64,000 nt of DNA from Scedosporium boydii (lineage: Eukaryota; Ascomycota; Sordariomycetes; Microascales; Microascaceae): NCBI GenBank assembly GCA_002221725.1, contig NJFT01000171.1, forward strand, positions 25,971-89,970, read 5' to 3'. The notes beneath the pieces were generated by a model. It was not told the DNA's origin. It made no database searches and was given only the letters and a program-made list of their open reading frames with translations. The translations under genes were made by a program, and so were the position numbers. Positions 39,807 through 50,469 of this stretch are shown here, piece by piece (within the stretch, counting starts at the first letter, position 1; the number at the start of each line of letters is the position of its first letter).

Positions 39807-41244
39807 AGCCGTGGGCGGGGAGGACAGTAGCCTCTCATTGTACAACATTTATGAATATCGCCGATGTCACATTAGATCATGTAATCTAACGGAATAACAA
39901 GGTAGAACAGGAAAAGTCTCTATATACACCATCTTATCCTTAGTTGCTGAAATATCTATATCGAAGAGCCCCGGATATGGGCCGTGGGCAAATTGACAAG
40001 TAAGGGGACTCGAGTAAACGACTTGGACGAACTACATGCCCCAGCCATCACTACTCCTCATCAGACTCACTCGATTGCTTCGCTCACGATATAAGTTTGA
40101 AGGAGCAGTCAAGCAAGAATATCCCGTTGGATCATATCACTCACGGCCAAACCCGGGAGTAGGCCGCTAATAGCTTGATTGCTTGATTACACCCTCATGC
40201 GCTCGTTCGTGAAACAAGAGGTCTCTCTGCGTGAACAAGCAGTCGAAAACTCCACCGCCTCTACTGTGGCGAGGGCCGTTCTCAACCCAACGGGCTACTT
40301 ATCCCACGTCTATACCATTGACACCAGTCTAATCATTCGGCTTATTGTGCAGACCTCTCGCCCAACAGAGGTGGGCAGTCGGCCTCATCTCCACCGCCCC
40401 TTAGCCCGGTGTGAGCTATCGAGGCAGGCAAGTTTTAAAATGGCCAACTTGATAGCCCCTCGAAATTACCGAACCGCAATGACAAGGAGATCATATTCCA
40501 CAAAGGAAGACCACCTTGTTTCCCCCAACAGATCGGGAGAAGTCGTCCGCTAATCAGGTGGCCAGTTGTCTTAGGAGTCGCACAAGCAGACCAGGCGTCA
40601 AATGCTCCGCGAAATTGGTTCGCCGGCTCCTGGTTGCTGCGGACTTGTTTCGCCAACCGATTTCCAGCCTCACATTCCAGAAGTTTTTTTTTAAAGAGGA
40701 GAAGAAAAAAATTAAATCAACTGTTCCGCCCTTATAACACCGTCGGGTTACTCGCGCGCCTGCAGAACCACCCTGGAATCACTCTACGGGATGGGGATCT
40801 TCTTTTTCGAAAAACAGGTATTTCTTTACTCGATCCCTGGGCACCGGCGGTCGCTCAGGGGGATCGGCCCCGAAAGTTCTCGCCCTCGTCAGGGTTCGAA
40901 CAGTGGTTCCTCTCCCCTCCGCTTCCTCGCTGCGTCGTCTGACCATCGGGCCATCTGCTGCTGGTGAAAATCCGGGGCGTGATTATGATATATAACACAT
41001 AAGCGGGTTTTTTGGGGGCTCGTGAAGTTAGGAAGGAGCGGAGGGGGGAAAGTGATGAGGAAGGAGTAGAGGAAAGAGGAAGGAGCGTCTTGGTGATGGG
41101 TGGTGGTGAGGGCAAGGGATAATTTCCAGCCACACCTGCGAGCTGTTTGAACTTGTTTTCGCTATGCACGGGGGGTTTGCGAGAGCGGCTTCGCCAGCTC
41201 GGACATGGCCATCTTGGGGGCAGAGATCGTGTCCCGAGCAAATA
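39807..41244. other. Intergenic region between the NDUFAF6-like gene and the APH pseudogene
   Basis: About 1.4 kb flanked by the 3' ends of two convergent genes. No supportable gene. A plus-strand frame of 124 codons at 40179-40553 has no recognisable feature. Confidence 0.5.
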
Positions 41245-42173
41245 TCAGGGCCATTGCCATTTGGACAGTGCAGCATACTGGACCAATTCGTCGTCGTATC
41301 TCTGGGGGAAAATGTCTTCTGCGTACCGCCACATATCTCGCACGTCGCTAGTTCCCACGCGGAAAAACTTGACGTACTCCCAGTATTCTGGATACCACCC
41401 TGCGTCTTCCCAGTCCAGAAGACCCACGATCTTGCCATCCCGCACGATAATGTTTCGGGCGCTAGGTCCCCATGTGTAAACACAACTCGATAGTCAGTTC
41501 GAAGCCTTTGTGAGAAGGCAGAACGTAGTACCGGTGGGGTTGAAGGTACAAGACCTGCTATAAGGAAGTCGTTGAATTCCTTTTCGTCCAGGCATGAAGG
41601 TGCGGTATGGGTATCAAAGTTCCGAGTATCTCGGATTGGGCCCCAGCACACCCCCCGATCTGCGTCCCCTCTGGCGGTTCAATGGATCGCATTACCTTGA
41701 GTATATCCCGTAGCTGCCTAGCAATATTTATTTTCTGATCCTCCGAAAAGCTCAACCAAACTTGCGATAAAGTGTCGCCTGCGACATAATCCATTGAAAT
41801 GTGTGTTTTGCCATCTGGGGTAGTCTCGGTATTATGAACATGGAGGACGGGAAGACCGAGACTTTTAGCAAGGCGAAGGGCTTTCGCTTCCCCAAGGCAA
41901 AGATCTGTACCGGATTTCCTAGCTCTACCACCAGGGTGGAGTGTGACGGTTCGACCACATATCTGGTGTATTAGAGAAACTCCTTATGTGCGGAGTAAGT
42001 GATAAGATATAAAGTAAAGACTGCAGTGGCTAACGTGTTCTACCTTCGTCAAGCTCCAGAGGCTCAAGCTCAGGAGACACAGGGAGTCCTTTCTTTATTT
42101 TCCTCTCTCGCAGCCTTTGCTTAAAGGAAATTGTTTGCCGGTCTGACTTCGGCGCATCAGGTGTCATCGTCAT
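41245..42173 (-). pseudogene. Broken aminoglycoside-phosphotransferase-like (APH) kinase gene
   Basis: Clear APH/choline-kinase-fold similarity is spread over three frames. The first exon appears to run 42173-~42043 (MTMTPDAPKSDRQTISF to ELDEG). The next segment reads GRTVTLHPGGRARKSG, then LGEAKALRLAKSLGLPV, MDYVAGDTLSQVW and IARQLRDIL. Near 41640 the frame must shift one base to continue GCAG to GPIRDTRNFDTH. Near 41458 it must shift again to join the Brenner-type catalytic HGDLAP to RNIIVRDGKIVGLLDWEDAGWYPEYWEY, which carries the metal-binding DWED. Exon 1 and the second segment also fail to join in phase with the visible donor and acceptor. Family members of this type are often uncharacterised fungal small-molecule kinases. 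Two or three lesions suggest a pseudogene. Base-calling errors in short G and C runs are the alternative, though neighbouring genes are intact. Confidence 0.8.
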
Positions 42174-42468
42174 ATTTGACTTGGGAGACCGTTGCAGTTC
42201 AACGACGTTGTCGGTCTTTCAAGAAGAGCTTAATGGACAGGAGGGGCAAGCTAGGAGGAAGTGAGGTCTAAGTGAGATGCGTGTACTTCGTACTAATGTA
42301 TGTACCTCAGCAACACCATTAACCCAAATGCTGATAAGATCCGGCAAAATCTCGGAAGAAAGATTCGAATTTCCTCCCCAGCATCTTTTTCAACACCATC
42401 GACAGACCAACTTCCATCGCGAAAAAGCCAGCCCATCGCGACGGACCCATCTCCATGCCCAATCCACA
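42174..42468. promoter_or_regulatory. Divergent promoter between the APH pseudogene and bS6m
   Basis: A 295-bp gap between divergent starts, containing one TACTTCGTA copy at 42284. No other site assigned. Confidence 0.4.
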
Positions 42469-42964
42469 ATGCTCTACGAACTCGTAGGAATAGTACGCTC
42501 TCCTCTCCTCCCTACTCCTCAGCCAATCCCCCAAACCTGTCCACCGCCGAACTAACGAATCATCAAACTAGGTTCGACCCGGCAACCTCGCCGAGGTCAA
42601 AGAGTACATACCACCCGCCCTCCAACCCACCCGAGTCCTCAGTCGAAATATCTAACCCTTCCCTAATAACAGAATCGCCCTAACCTGTGGCCAAATCGTC
42701 CTCCGCCAAGGCGGCGTAATCCGCGGCCTCGCCAACCTCGGCGTCTTCTCCCTCCCCTCCCCCGTCACGCGACACCAGATGAAGCACAAGGAGGGCCACT
42801 ACTTCGTCATGCGGTACGACGCCTCCGCCGCCGCCCACGACGGCGTCAGGGCTACCATGAGGCTAGATCCCAGGGTCGTCAGGGCCGCGCACGTTAAGTT
42901 GGGCGATGGCACTTTGGCGAGCTTGGCCAAGTTTGGGCCTGTGAAGTGGAATACTACGGCGTGA
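42469..42964 (+). CDS. MRP17: Mitochondrial ribosomal protein bS6m (Mrp17 family)
   Basis: Three exons, 42469-42492 (24 nt), 42572-42603 (32 nt) and 42673-42964, giving 115 aa. The two tiny exons encode MLYELVGI and VRPGNLAEVKE, and the joins are in phase. The assembled start MLYELVGIVRPGNLAEVKEI, with TCGQIVLRQGGVIRGLANLG and the later HYFVMRYDA, is the S6 fold of fungal mitoribosomes. In the small subunit bS6 contacts 15S rRNA together with bS18. No cleavable presequence is evident, as usual for Mrp17. The splice sites are GTACGC-CTAG and GTACAT-ACAG. The exons are so short that automated gene finders may miss them. Confidence 0.93.
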
Positions 42965-43755
42965 GAGATGGCATGATGGGTGGAAAGTTTTTATTGACAC
43001 GAAGTTTTTTCTATATGGCGAATACTCTCGATCGAGTTGGATATATACGCGTTTTGGTGGGCTGGGGGACTTCACCACGAGTCGGCTTCCGAGAGAGAGC
43101 TACGAGGACCCTTGGTAGTGGTGGGATGTACCATATTCTGAACCGCTGAGCAGGCACTGCGGCCTGCTCGAGAACGGTTTCGTGTATTTGTATCCTGGAA
43201 ATCTAAAAATGGCATAGACAGCAAAGAATTACAGCGCAACATCATCTCTTACCTCCTCCACGCATTTAAGTTGCTAAACCCTTCCGCTAATCAATTAACA
43301 TTCTCATTCTGAAACTTTCTTTGCACACATGTAGAATCTCTCAAGGTTTTCAAGTCAAGGATTTCGCATTGCTCTCTATTGATATCACGACTGCTTCGAC
43401 AAAGGAAGCAGTTAACCCTCCCCACCATCTCAAGGGTCTAAAAACAGGGCAAGAGAGTCTCGTGTCGTATGATTCTTTTCTTTTCTTTCTCTGCAAAAGG
43501 CAAGCGCCAAAAACCGGCCTTCCTCCATGCGAACCCATGCCCATGAACATGAAGAAAAATCTTTCCGTCCCGTCATCAAAGCGTTTCTAGTACGGAGGGG
43601 GAAAAAAAAAAGGGCGTCGACATCTCGTTTCGTTTCATAAACAAATAAAAGAAAAAGGTTTGCTCGTCGGGTCATCAAGGCGCGGAGCAACATTATCCGA
43701 GTCCCTCATTAATGTTCCGTCGCGGGCGGGAAGGAGACAACCATTCGATGGGTTG
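42965..43755. other. Convergent 3' flanks of bS6m and DCN1
   Basis: About 0.8 kb between two convergent stop codons. No supportable gene. It is expected to contain both 3' untranslated regions. Confidence 0.5.
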
Positions 43756-46700
43756 TTAATCGACAATATCCATGTGATCCTGTTCCCTACCCTTTCCAAT
43801 CCCGTGGGTATCCCGGCACCACGTCACAAACTCATCAATAACGCTCGGCCAAGCGCCGTCCTCGCTCCAAAACGACAGCGTCTCGTCCGACATGGTACGA
43901 AGCGCAAACTCAAGAGTCATGTTCCACATGTCGCGGTTAACGGAACGGGTCCACTTCTCCTTGAGGAAACTCGTCCAGAGCTCCAACCAGTCGTACGAGG
44001 GCGATTTCCACTCCATTCCGGGAGGGCTGAAGAGCATGGGCCAGAAGACGAGGGCGTTCTCGAGGCTGAGGGCGCGCTGGTCGGTCTCCTTGCCGACGAC
44101 GAAGGCGTATCGGTATACTTGCTTGAAGTAGGATGGGTTGTGCGAGAGTGTAGATACGAGTGATTTAATATGTGAGGAGCATCCTTGGCGTGTCACTGAA
44201 ACACTGCGCAGTTATGTTAGTCCCCGAGGAGTAGGCGAATAGGCCGAGGTGTGACGGAGGCCCCGGGGCGCACACCACATTAAGTGTTGGTGGGAAGACG
44301 GAGACCTACCCAGAGTTCTTCCATCCTTCAACGAAACCTTTTCTCGTAATCTCGCCAATGCTCGGAGCCTGGAACAGCTCCAACGCAACGAATAGAGAAG
44401 CATTCTCAAGATTCACGTTCAGGTCCTGGAGGTAGGACATGGACGATTCCACTCCTATGGCATCCTTCGGATCATCGCTACCTGAAAGAGCAGACAGTGT
44501 TAGTGGGCCGATGTGGCTCGCTCTTACCGGTCCGATGCGCCATCTCGGCAGCACGGAGGAGGGGGGCCGGCATACTTCGCAGAGCATCAAAGGCTTTGTC
44601 AAGCTGGCTATCCACTACCGACAGAGTTGAAGACTGGGCGCTTCCATTACTGAAATACCTGAATATTTCCAATTCTAGTTAGCTAGGGAACCCTCATCTC
44701 GGTCGTTCTTGCAGCAGGAGGGTCGCAGCGCATTGAACATTGAACTTGCAAAAGGAAATCAAAAAAAAAAAAGAACACGAGGTATTAAAACATTGAAAAG
44801 AAAAGAAAGACGAAACAATAAAAAAGCCGACGTCGACAATTTTGTGGCTTGTTACTCTTCTGGAACACCTGTTTCGCCAAAGAGTGGTGTACCGGGTCCA
44901 CGATGTAAGTAGCAGCCCTGTCAGCCGAGCAACTCCGCTCAGCCTTAGAATGTCTTGGTCTTTTAAATTGTCTGGTGCAAGGCTCTCGCTATTTTTTGCA
45001 ATATGATATATGATATAGCGGAGTAGATAAAGGAAAGGAAAAAAAAATGCAACGCGAAAAAAAGGTAGGTTGGATATATATATACCGTGACGCATCCTTT
45101 GAATTGCTGTTCTGGTTCTTTGCAGTTTTCCTCTTGGAAGACGGCCATATTCCCATAGCTTTCGAGGCACTCTTGACGCCTTTCCAGCTCATCCTCGGAA
45201 AGTTTCTTTAGGATCGGCCTAATAGCCCCGATCCTATTATCTGCCCCTCTCACACACACTCGGATAAAAAAAAGAAAAATTGAGAAAGGGGAAACGACAA
45301 CTGTCTGCTTCTCTGGGATCACGACGCTTGGTGGCTCAATCCCAAATAGGTAAGACGAGGGAATGTCTGGATGGACCGAGATGCAGGACTCGCCAAGAGG
45401 AGATAAAAATAGCAAAAGGGGAAAAAATGAAGGGAGGAAAAAGGTTAAAAAAAAAAAAATCTCCGGCGATCGACCTCCAAAAAAAGACTAATGAAAGAGG
45501 GTAAGCAACAAAGCCTCGCCTTCTGTCTACGTGGTGGGATTTATTGCTGGTGTGATTGTGAGTGTGTGAGTGACGATGGTGTTCTTGTAGTGGTGTGGTG
45601 ATGGAAGGTAGTGTGGTTAGCCGAAGTGTAGTTTCTCCAACGGCTCCAAGCCGGCCAGGACCAGTCAAGAGATTCGAGGCGAGAGGAGACTACTAAAGGG
45701 CGAAGGGGTAAAAAAAAAGGTATAATAGTAGCAAGACGGATCGGGGGACTATAGGCTTTGGCTATCTCTCGGTCCAACACGCGGTATTAACGGCCATGAA
45801 GCTTTCCTTCAACAAACGGATGCCGGAGGATGACGGAGTATGCATATGCTTCTCCTTAGTTGCAGAAGGGGGTGCAGTCGGCCACAGACAGACAAACACA
45901 CAGCCTCTACTTCATGAGAAGGAATGTGAGAGATGCCAGCAAGAGCGAGCAAGGGGATGATGTGTGTGTGTGTGAGTGTATGAGAGGGTGACTTGGAGGT
46001 GAAAGGGGTATAAGCAAGTAATTACTGGCTAATTGGCAAAAGCACATTATAGCTCCTGCCACTATGGAATGGCATCACTGGGGAAGAGAAATGCCAGGGA
46101 CCCATATTTTAAGAAGCAGGAGCCAAGCCTATGTGCGGATGTGTGGATGGTTTCAGAGATATTTCTCTTGGGGATCGGCGTGGATTCGGCGATATTTTTT
46201 TTTCTGGAGTGGTCAACATGTCGTAAATGACACATGCCTTTCTCCGGAACACCCGCCGCCGCCTGTGACAGGTACACTTATAGTGGGGCAACAAGAAGTA
46301 GTGGTAGCATAGTAGACGTACTAGACGACTAGTGGTCGTAGCCGCACACTAGATGAGAGGGCGGAAGAGGGGAGGAGGTGGAGGAGGAGGAGCAGGAAGC
46401 AGGGCGGGGGGAAACGGACGTTGAAGAAGATTGGAGGATCGGGAATGCATACAAGTAACAAGAGGAAACCTGCAACTGGTGACCGGCAATGTCTGGCTCC
46501 TTCAAAGACCGAGACCGAACTGGTCTGGGTCTGGACAGGCGGAACAGAACAGGGACCGGGACAGGAACAGGGACAGGAACAGGAACAGTACCAAGCGGTG
46601 CTCAAGTTCATCCGATTCCAGCTCGACCAGGCACAAAGACCTAGAGGATGCGAGCCTCAGAAAGCATCAATGATCCCAAAGCATCGCATCCGGATTTGAT

Positions 46701-47286
46701 GTTGCAACGGCTGGAGAAGAATAGTTCATTCACGAACCACACCCCACTCGCGCTTGCCCTGCAAAGACACGAGGGGGAAAAGCAATGTGACGGCGGAGCG
46801 GAGACAACCAGAAGAGCCTCTCGCAAAAACTAGAATAGGGAAAAGACTCAAAAGAGACAGCAAAGAGAGAAGAAAAAAAAAAGTGACGTTGTAAATGGGG
46901 TAAATAGAGTGAATGCGTGCTTATCGACATCGTCACACCCTGCTTGCGGAGACGAGACCCACGTTGACGGTAATAGGTGGTATTGCATGTCTGAGCGAGT
47001 GCACTTTGATCCCATCCACCATCTCAATTGATACTTTGCGCGGATCCCTGCGCCGCGATGCATATTGTCCAGCTAAATTGTCCGAGAAGGGCCGGAAATG
47101 CTCCTGGGGTCTCTGAGTCTCTGGGTCTCTGACCCCTCCAGAAACTCATCTGGATCGTCTCTTGACTCGAACCCGCCCATTTAAAGACACGGCTAGAGCC
47201 GCGAAAGGGAAAAACGGAGTTTTTCGAAAGTGCTTTAAGACGAGTGCTAGAAATGGCCGGAAAAGGAAACCAGAACATAAATGAAT

Positions 47287-47328
<42 letters not shown>

Positions 47329-48188
47329 GAAGAAAAGAGACGTTGGCCCCCTCCAAAGCTACCAACTTGGACACTCGAGAGGGCCAAATAGAAGAAACCA
47401 GAGAAACAATAAGAACAAAAAAAATGGAAGAAAAAAATCGAAGAGAAACATTCGAGTGACTTACGCATCGATCGCATCGTTAAGCTTGTATGACGAGTTT
47501 TTGACAAACTATTGTTCGGATGCACCTGTCAGCTTGCGTCTAATCACATCGTCCTTTTTTACCCTGTGTTTCCGTCTTGTCGTTGCATTTTTCCCCCATT
47601 GTCTGTCCATATGCTGTGGTCGTGGACTTTTGACGTTATCCCATACGAGAAAAGCCAGCAGCCCCAAGCCTGCTGGCCGTCCCTCATTTTCACCGAGCAG
47701 TGCCCGAGGTGCAGCAACCGGCGCCAGGCGGTCAAGCCCACAGCCACATTAGTTCGCCCTCCATTGTGCTCGAAGCAGACAAAGCTGCACATATATCGGC
47801 TGTAGAGTACGGCACCCCGTCCCCCTGAACACTCCCGAAAGAGGTATCACCGGCGCAGGGGAACGACGCCAAGGGAAGTGGAAACTCAAGTTCACGAGGG
47901 TAGAAACCTGGTTCTGGACACAGTGTTCCCCCCCGAAGGAAGAACGAGGAATAACGAGGAATGGGAGGAAAGGAACACGGAAGTGATCGGAAGCGACAAG
48001 GTGGATATATCTAACCGCACGATTGCGCATATCCAACAAACCATGTTCCAAGTGGGCAACCATATTCCAAGTGGGAAATAAAGAATATAATGACCTACCC
48101 GCTGAGCCGTTCGCTCGGGGGCTCCAGTCAGTTGTATAAACTGCTGCACCACCGCAGCCTTCTGGGAGTTGGATAATGGCGGTGGCAT
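43756..48188 (-). CDS. DCN1: DCN1-like cullin neddylation scaffold protein
   Basis: Five exons: 48188-48099, 47508-47465 (44 nt), 44658-44576, 44481-44310 and 44203-43756, giving 278 aa. The N-terminal UBA-like part is split over exons 1-3 (SQKAAVVQQFIQLTGAPERTAQR, FVKNSSYKLNDAIDA, YFSNGS). The C-terminal potentiating-neddylation (PONY) domain follows (IGVESSMSYLQDLNVNLENASLFVALELFQAPSIGEITRKGFVEGW, then the RYAFVVGKETDQRALSLENALVFW region). Dcn1 is known to bind cullins and Ubc12 and promote NEDD8 transfer, activating SCF-type ligases. Exon 3 could instead end at 44528, which would add 16 residues; the shorter form keeps the family alignment FDALRSSDDPKD. Introns 1 (590 nt) and especially 2 (2806 nt) are far longer than other introns here. 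Confidence 0.93.
45086..45233 (-). other. Exon-like open segment inside DCN1 intron 2
   Basis: On the minus strand an AATAG acceptor-like site precedes an open segment, followed by a GTATAT donor-like site. It encodes a charged, protein-like sequence containing KKLSEDELERRQECLES and a C-x9-C spacing (NCKEPEQQFKGC). The composition is unlike the surrounding T-rich intron. It could be an exon of a small nested gene, an alternative DCN1 exon, or chance. I could not place partner exons or a start codon. Confidence 0.3.
46541..46589. repeat. GGAACAG/GGGACAG minisatellite in DCN1 intron 2
   Basis: About seven tandem six- to seven-base units alternating GGAACA, GGGACC and GGGACA. Seen directly. No coding role on either strand. 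Confidence 0.85.
47288..47324. repeat. Poly(A) tract of 37 A on the plus strand in DCN1 intron 2
   Basis: An uninterrupted 37-A run, a U-run in the DCN1 pre-mRNA ~140 nt after the intron 2 donor. It is the same length and orientation relative to the gene as the run at 3782-3818. Confidence 0.97.
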
Positions 48189-49202
48189 TTTCGACGCGAA
48201 CGAGGCAAGCACGAGGTTAGGCGCAAGTGACGATGAAGTGGGGAACGTCGTTTGTTGGACGTCGAACTTGGAACGAGCGGGGAGGGTTCGAAATCGGAAA
48301 AACGCCTGAGGAAGAGGACCCGATGGCCAGACCGAAGGAGCCGCTACCAAGTATTTGAGGAGCCCAACTCGTACGCTTTTCGAACGACGGTTGCGTGTCG
48401 ATGCTGCGGTTCGAGAGGAAAGGCGTGGTGGTGGGTAGTGCGTTGGTGAGGGGGCGGGGGTGTTGAAAAGGTCGGTCTGGCGGATTCTCGACGATGCCTG
48501 CGAAAGGGAGAATTGTTCGTTGGTATCGGAAAGAGGTCCCGGTCGCTGGCAAGGAACAAAACCGCTGCCTTCGAAAAAAGAAGCGGGCAGGATCAAATAA
48601 AGGCTTCGCGACGGGGGAAAAGGTCGGCGTTGCTTCCGTTCTCTCGTTTCGGGCGCTGGGCAATTTGAATTTTGGGATCCAGGAAGAAGCATCAAATCAT
48701 GAGCACGAGGGAAGAGCCCCTCTTCGGAAGGAACTTGGGGGAGGGGACCATCAGGCACGGCGCGAGGCTGAAAGACTCAACGGGGGCCTAAGCTGAGAGA
48801 GCCTGAAAGCCACTGCTCAGCGCTAGGGCCGGGAGGTGGACCGCCCACATTGGCACTTTAACCGCCCTAATGGTGCAGCCAACACCCCTAAGGCGGGGTC
48901 ACACTCAGTGGTGTCAATCACTATTGAGGTCACCACGCTCACCAGTGCAGCTCCTTGATCCAGCTCCTACGATTGTCGGATCAACGAATTTACTCCAACA
49001 CTTGAGTCCTTCACACGAATAAACGATATACAGAATATTTAGACTCCTCGCAACCACACGAAACGCAGATACAATCGGACTCCTCGTCTCTATTATGAAC
49101 CAGAAAAAGACGCTATGAAATCTATAGGCCAATTCGATCTTATCTAATCTATCGATACTTCTAAATACTCGTCTCAACATATCCACGACACGTTCATCCA
49201 CC
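48189..49202. promoter_or_regulatory. DCN1 promoter/leader and 3' flank of the thioesterase gene
   Basis: About 1 kb between two minus-strand genes. A long minus-strand frame runs through it into DCN1 exon 1 but has no family-like content upstream of the DCN1 ATG. No specific sites assigned. Confidence 0.5.
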
Positions 49203-50469
49203 TCACAGCTTGCTCGGCAACTTCGCTTCCTCAGGCGGAAATGCCCTCGCTATACCATCCTGAACCGCCGTAGCGACGTGCACCCCCTCAGGGCTCCAAA
49301 TCTTACCCTCAACATAACCCCTACCAGCAGTGCCTCTCGGGAAGCAGTCCTCAAGAACCCACCAGCCTCCTTCCCCAGACTCGTCACACTGCATGATGGC
49401 GTTCTCGACGTTGGTGTGCATAAAGAACGTCCAAGTCAGGGTCGCCGCCGACTGCAAGATCAAATCCATGTCGTAATCGTTGGCAAGCATCAACAGACCG
49501 TTTCGGTCTGCCGCAAAAGCATGGACTAGAGCGTGCTGGTTCGGCTCGTCAGACGGCAATGGCCGCAGAAGGCGGTACAGGAGAATTTCCCTGCGCTCCG
49601 CCGGCAGCCTGCTCGCGTTATATTCGGTCATGTCCACCTTTCGCATCTCAATAATGGGAAACTTTCCCGGTCCAGGATTTGGAAATAGGCCGGTCATCCA
49701 CTTAAAGTCTACCGACGGAGCGTGCGGCCACGCCTCCGGCGGTCGTGAGGAAAGGATGGTCGAGAGCCGCTCCTGCGGGGGTTGTTGTTGGTTGTCGATA
49801 TATGTATCCTCGGCGTTCTTGAGAGAGCAGAGAGCTGTGAAGCAGACGGGGCCGAGTGGCTTCTCGGCATCACTGAGTGGGAATCTTCCGTCTGCCATCA
49901 CGTCGCTCCCCGTGGTCGGCTGCCGTACTTTGACATACCACGTGGCAAAAGTCCGGCCGCCAGCCACATGAGTGACATCGAATACGAAGGGCCGGTTGCC
50001 GAGACCCTTGGATGTAAAACACCCTTGTATCGTCTGACCTCAGTATTAGTCGCCCGTTCGCCTTTTTAGTTCAAACGTTGACAGTGCTGCAACGAAGGAT
50101 ATGGCGGGCTTCAGTGCAGCCAAATGCCAAATGTCAACTCACATGTAAGTCGAGCTTGCGCTGGCTGTCCGACGTGGAGGCTGCGTTATCTCCTCCATCT
50201 CTTCCACTGTCTGCAACAGCGCGGAACACCGCTACACCAGACATGGTGTACACATGAGCACCGTACGTCGCCTTGTGCACGCCGGCCGCCCCGTTCATAT
50301 CAACCTTGTCCCAAGGCAGATCGGTACCAGGAACCCATGATGGAAATGTGCTCATATACCGGTAAACTTTGTCAGAGGTTGGTTGAGACTGGTTGACGGC
50401 TATCCGAACGAGCTCGGTAGACTCCTGGAAGGATAACCGGATGTCTTTCTCTTTCACGACCAAGGTCAT
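49203..50469 (-). CDS. Peroxisomal TesB-type acyl-CoA thioesterase
   Basis: Two exons, 50469-50143 and 50033-49203, giving 385 aa, with GTGAGT donor and GTCAG acceptor. The double hotdog TesB family is indicated by AAGVHKATYGAHV in the first half, THVAGGRTFATWYVKVRQ at the exon 2 start, and RGYVEGKIWSPEGVHVATAVQDGIAR at the end. The last three residues are SKL, the canonical PTS1, so the enzyme should enter peroxisomes and hydrolyse acyl-CoA to free acid and CoA during beta-oxidation. In E. coli TesB the active site is Asp204, Thr228 and Gln278. By my alignment T344 and Q367 correspond to the Thr and Gln, while the Asp position (TLTWTFF in place of SLDHSMW) holds T309. Activity is therefore less certain than family membership. 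Confidence 0.9.

Noticed and set aside
40868..40975. tRNA-like B-box sequence (GTTCGAACC on the minus strand)
   Set aside because: The T-arm and acceptor stems do not pair and no proper A box or anticodon arm could be drawn.
46321..46611. 96-codon Cys/Pro-rich minus-strand frame in DCN1 intron 2
   Set aside because: The repetitive Cys-Ser-Cys-Pro content is a direct translation of the GGAACAG minisatellite.
47892..48758. 288-codon minus-strand frame covering DCN1 exon 1
   Set aside because: Only its DCN1 exon 1 part (48099-48188) is family-like. The rest is upstream leader and downstream intron 1.
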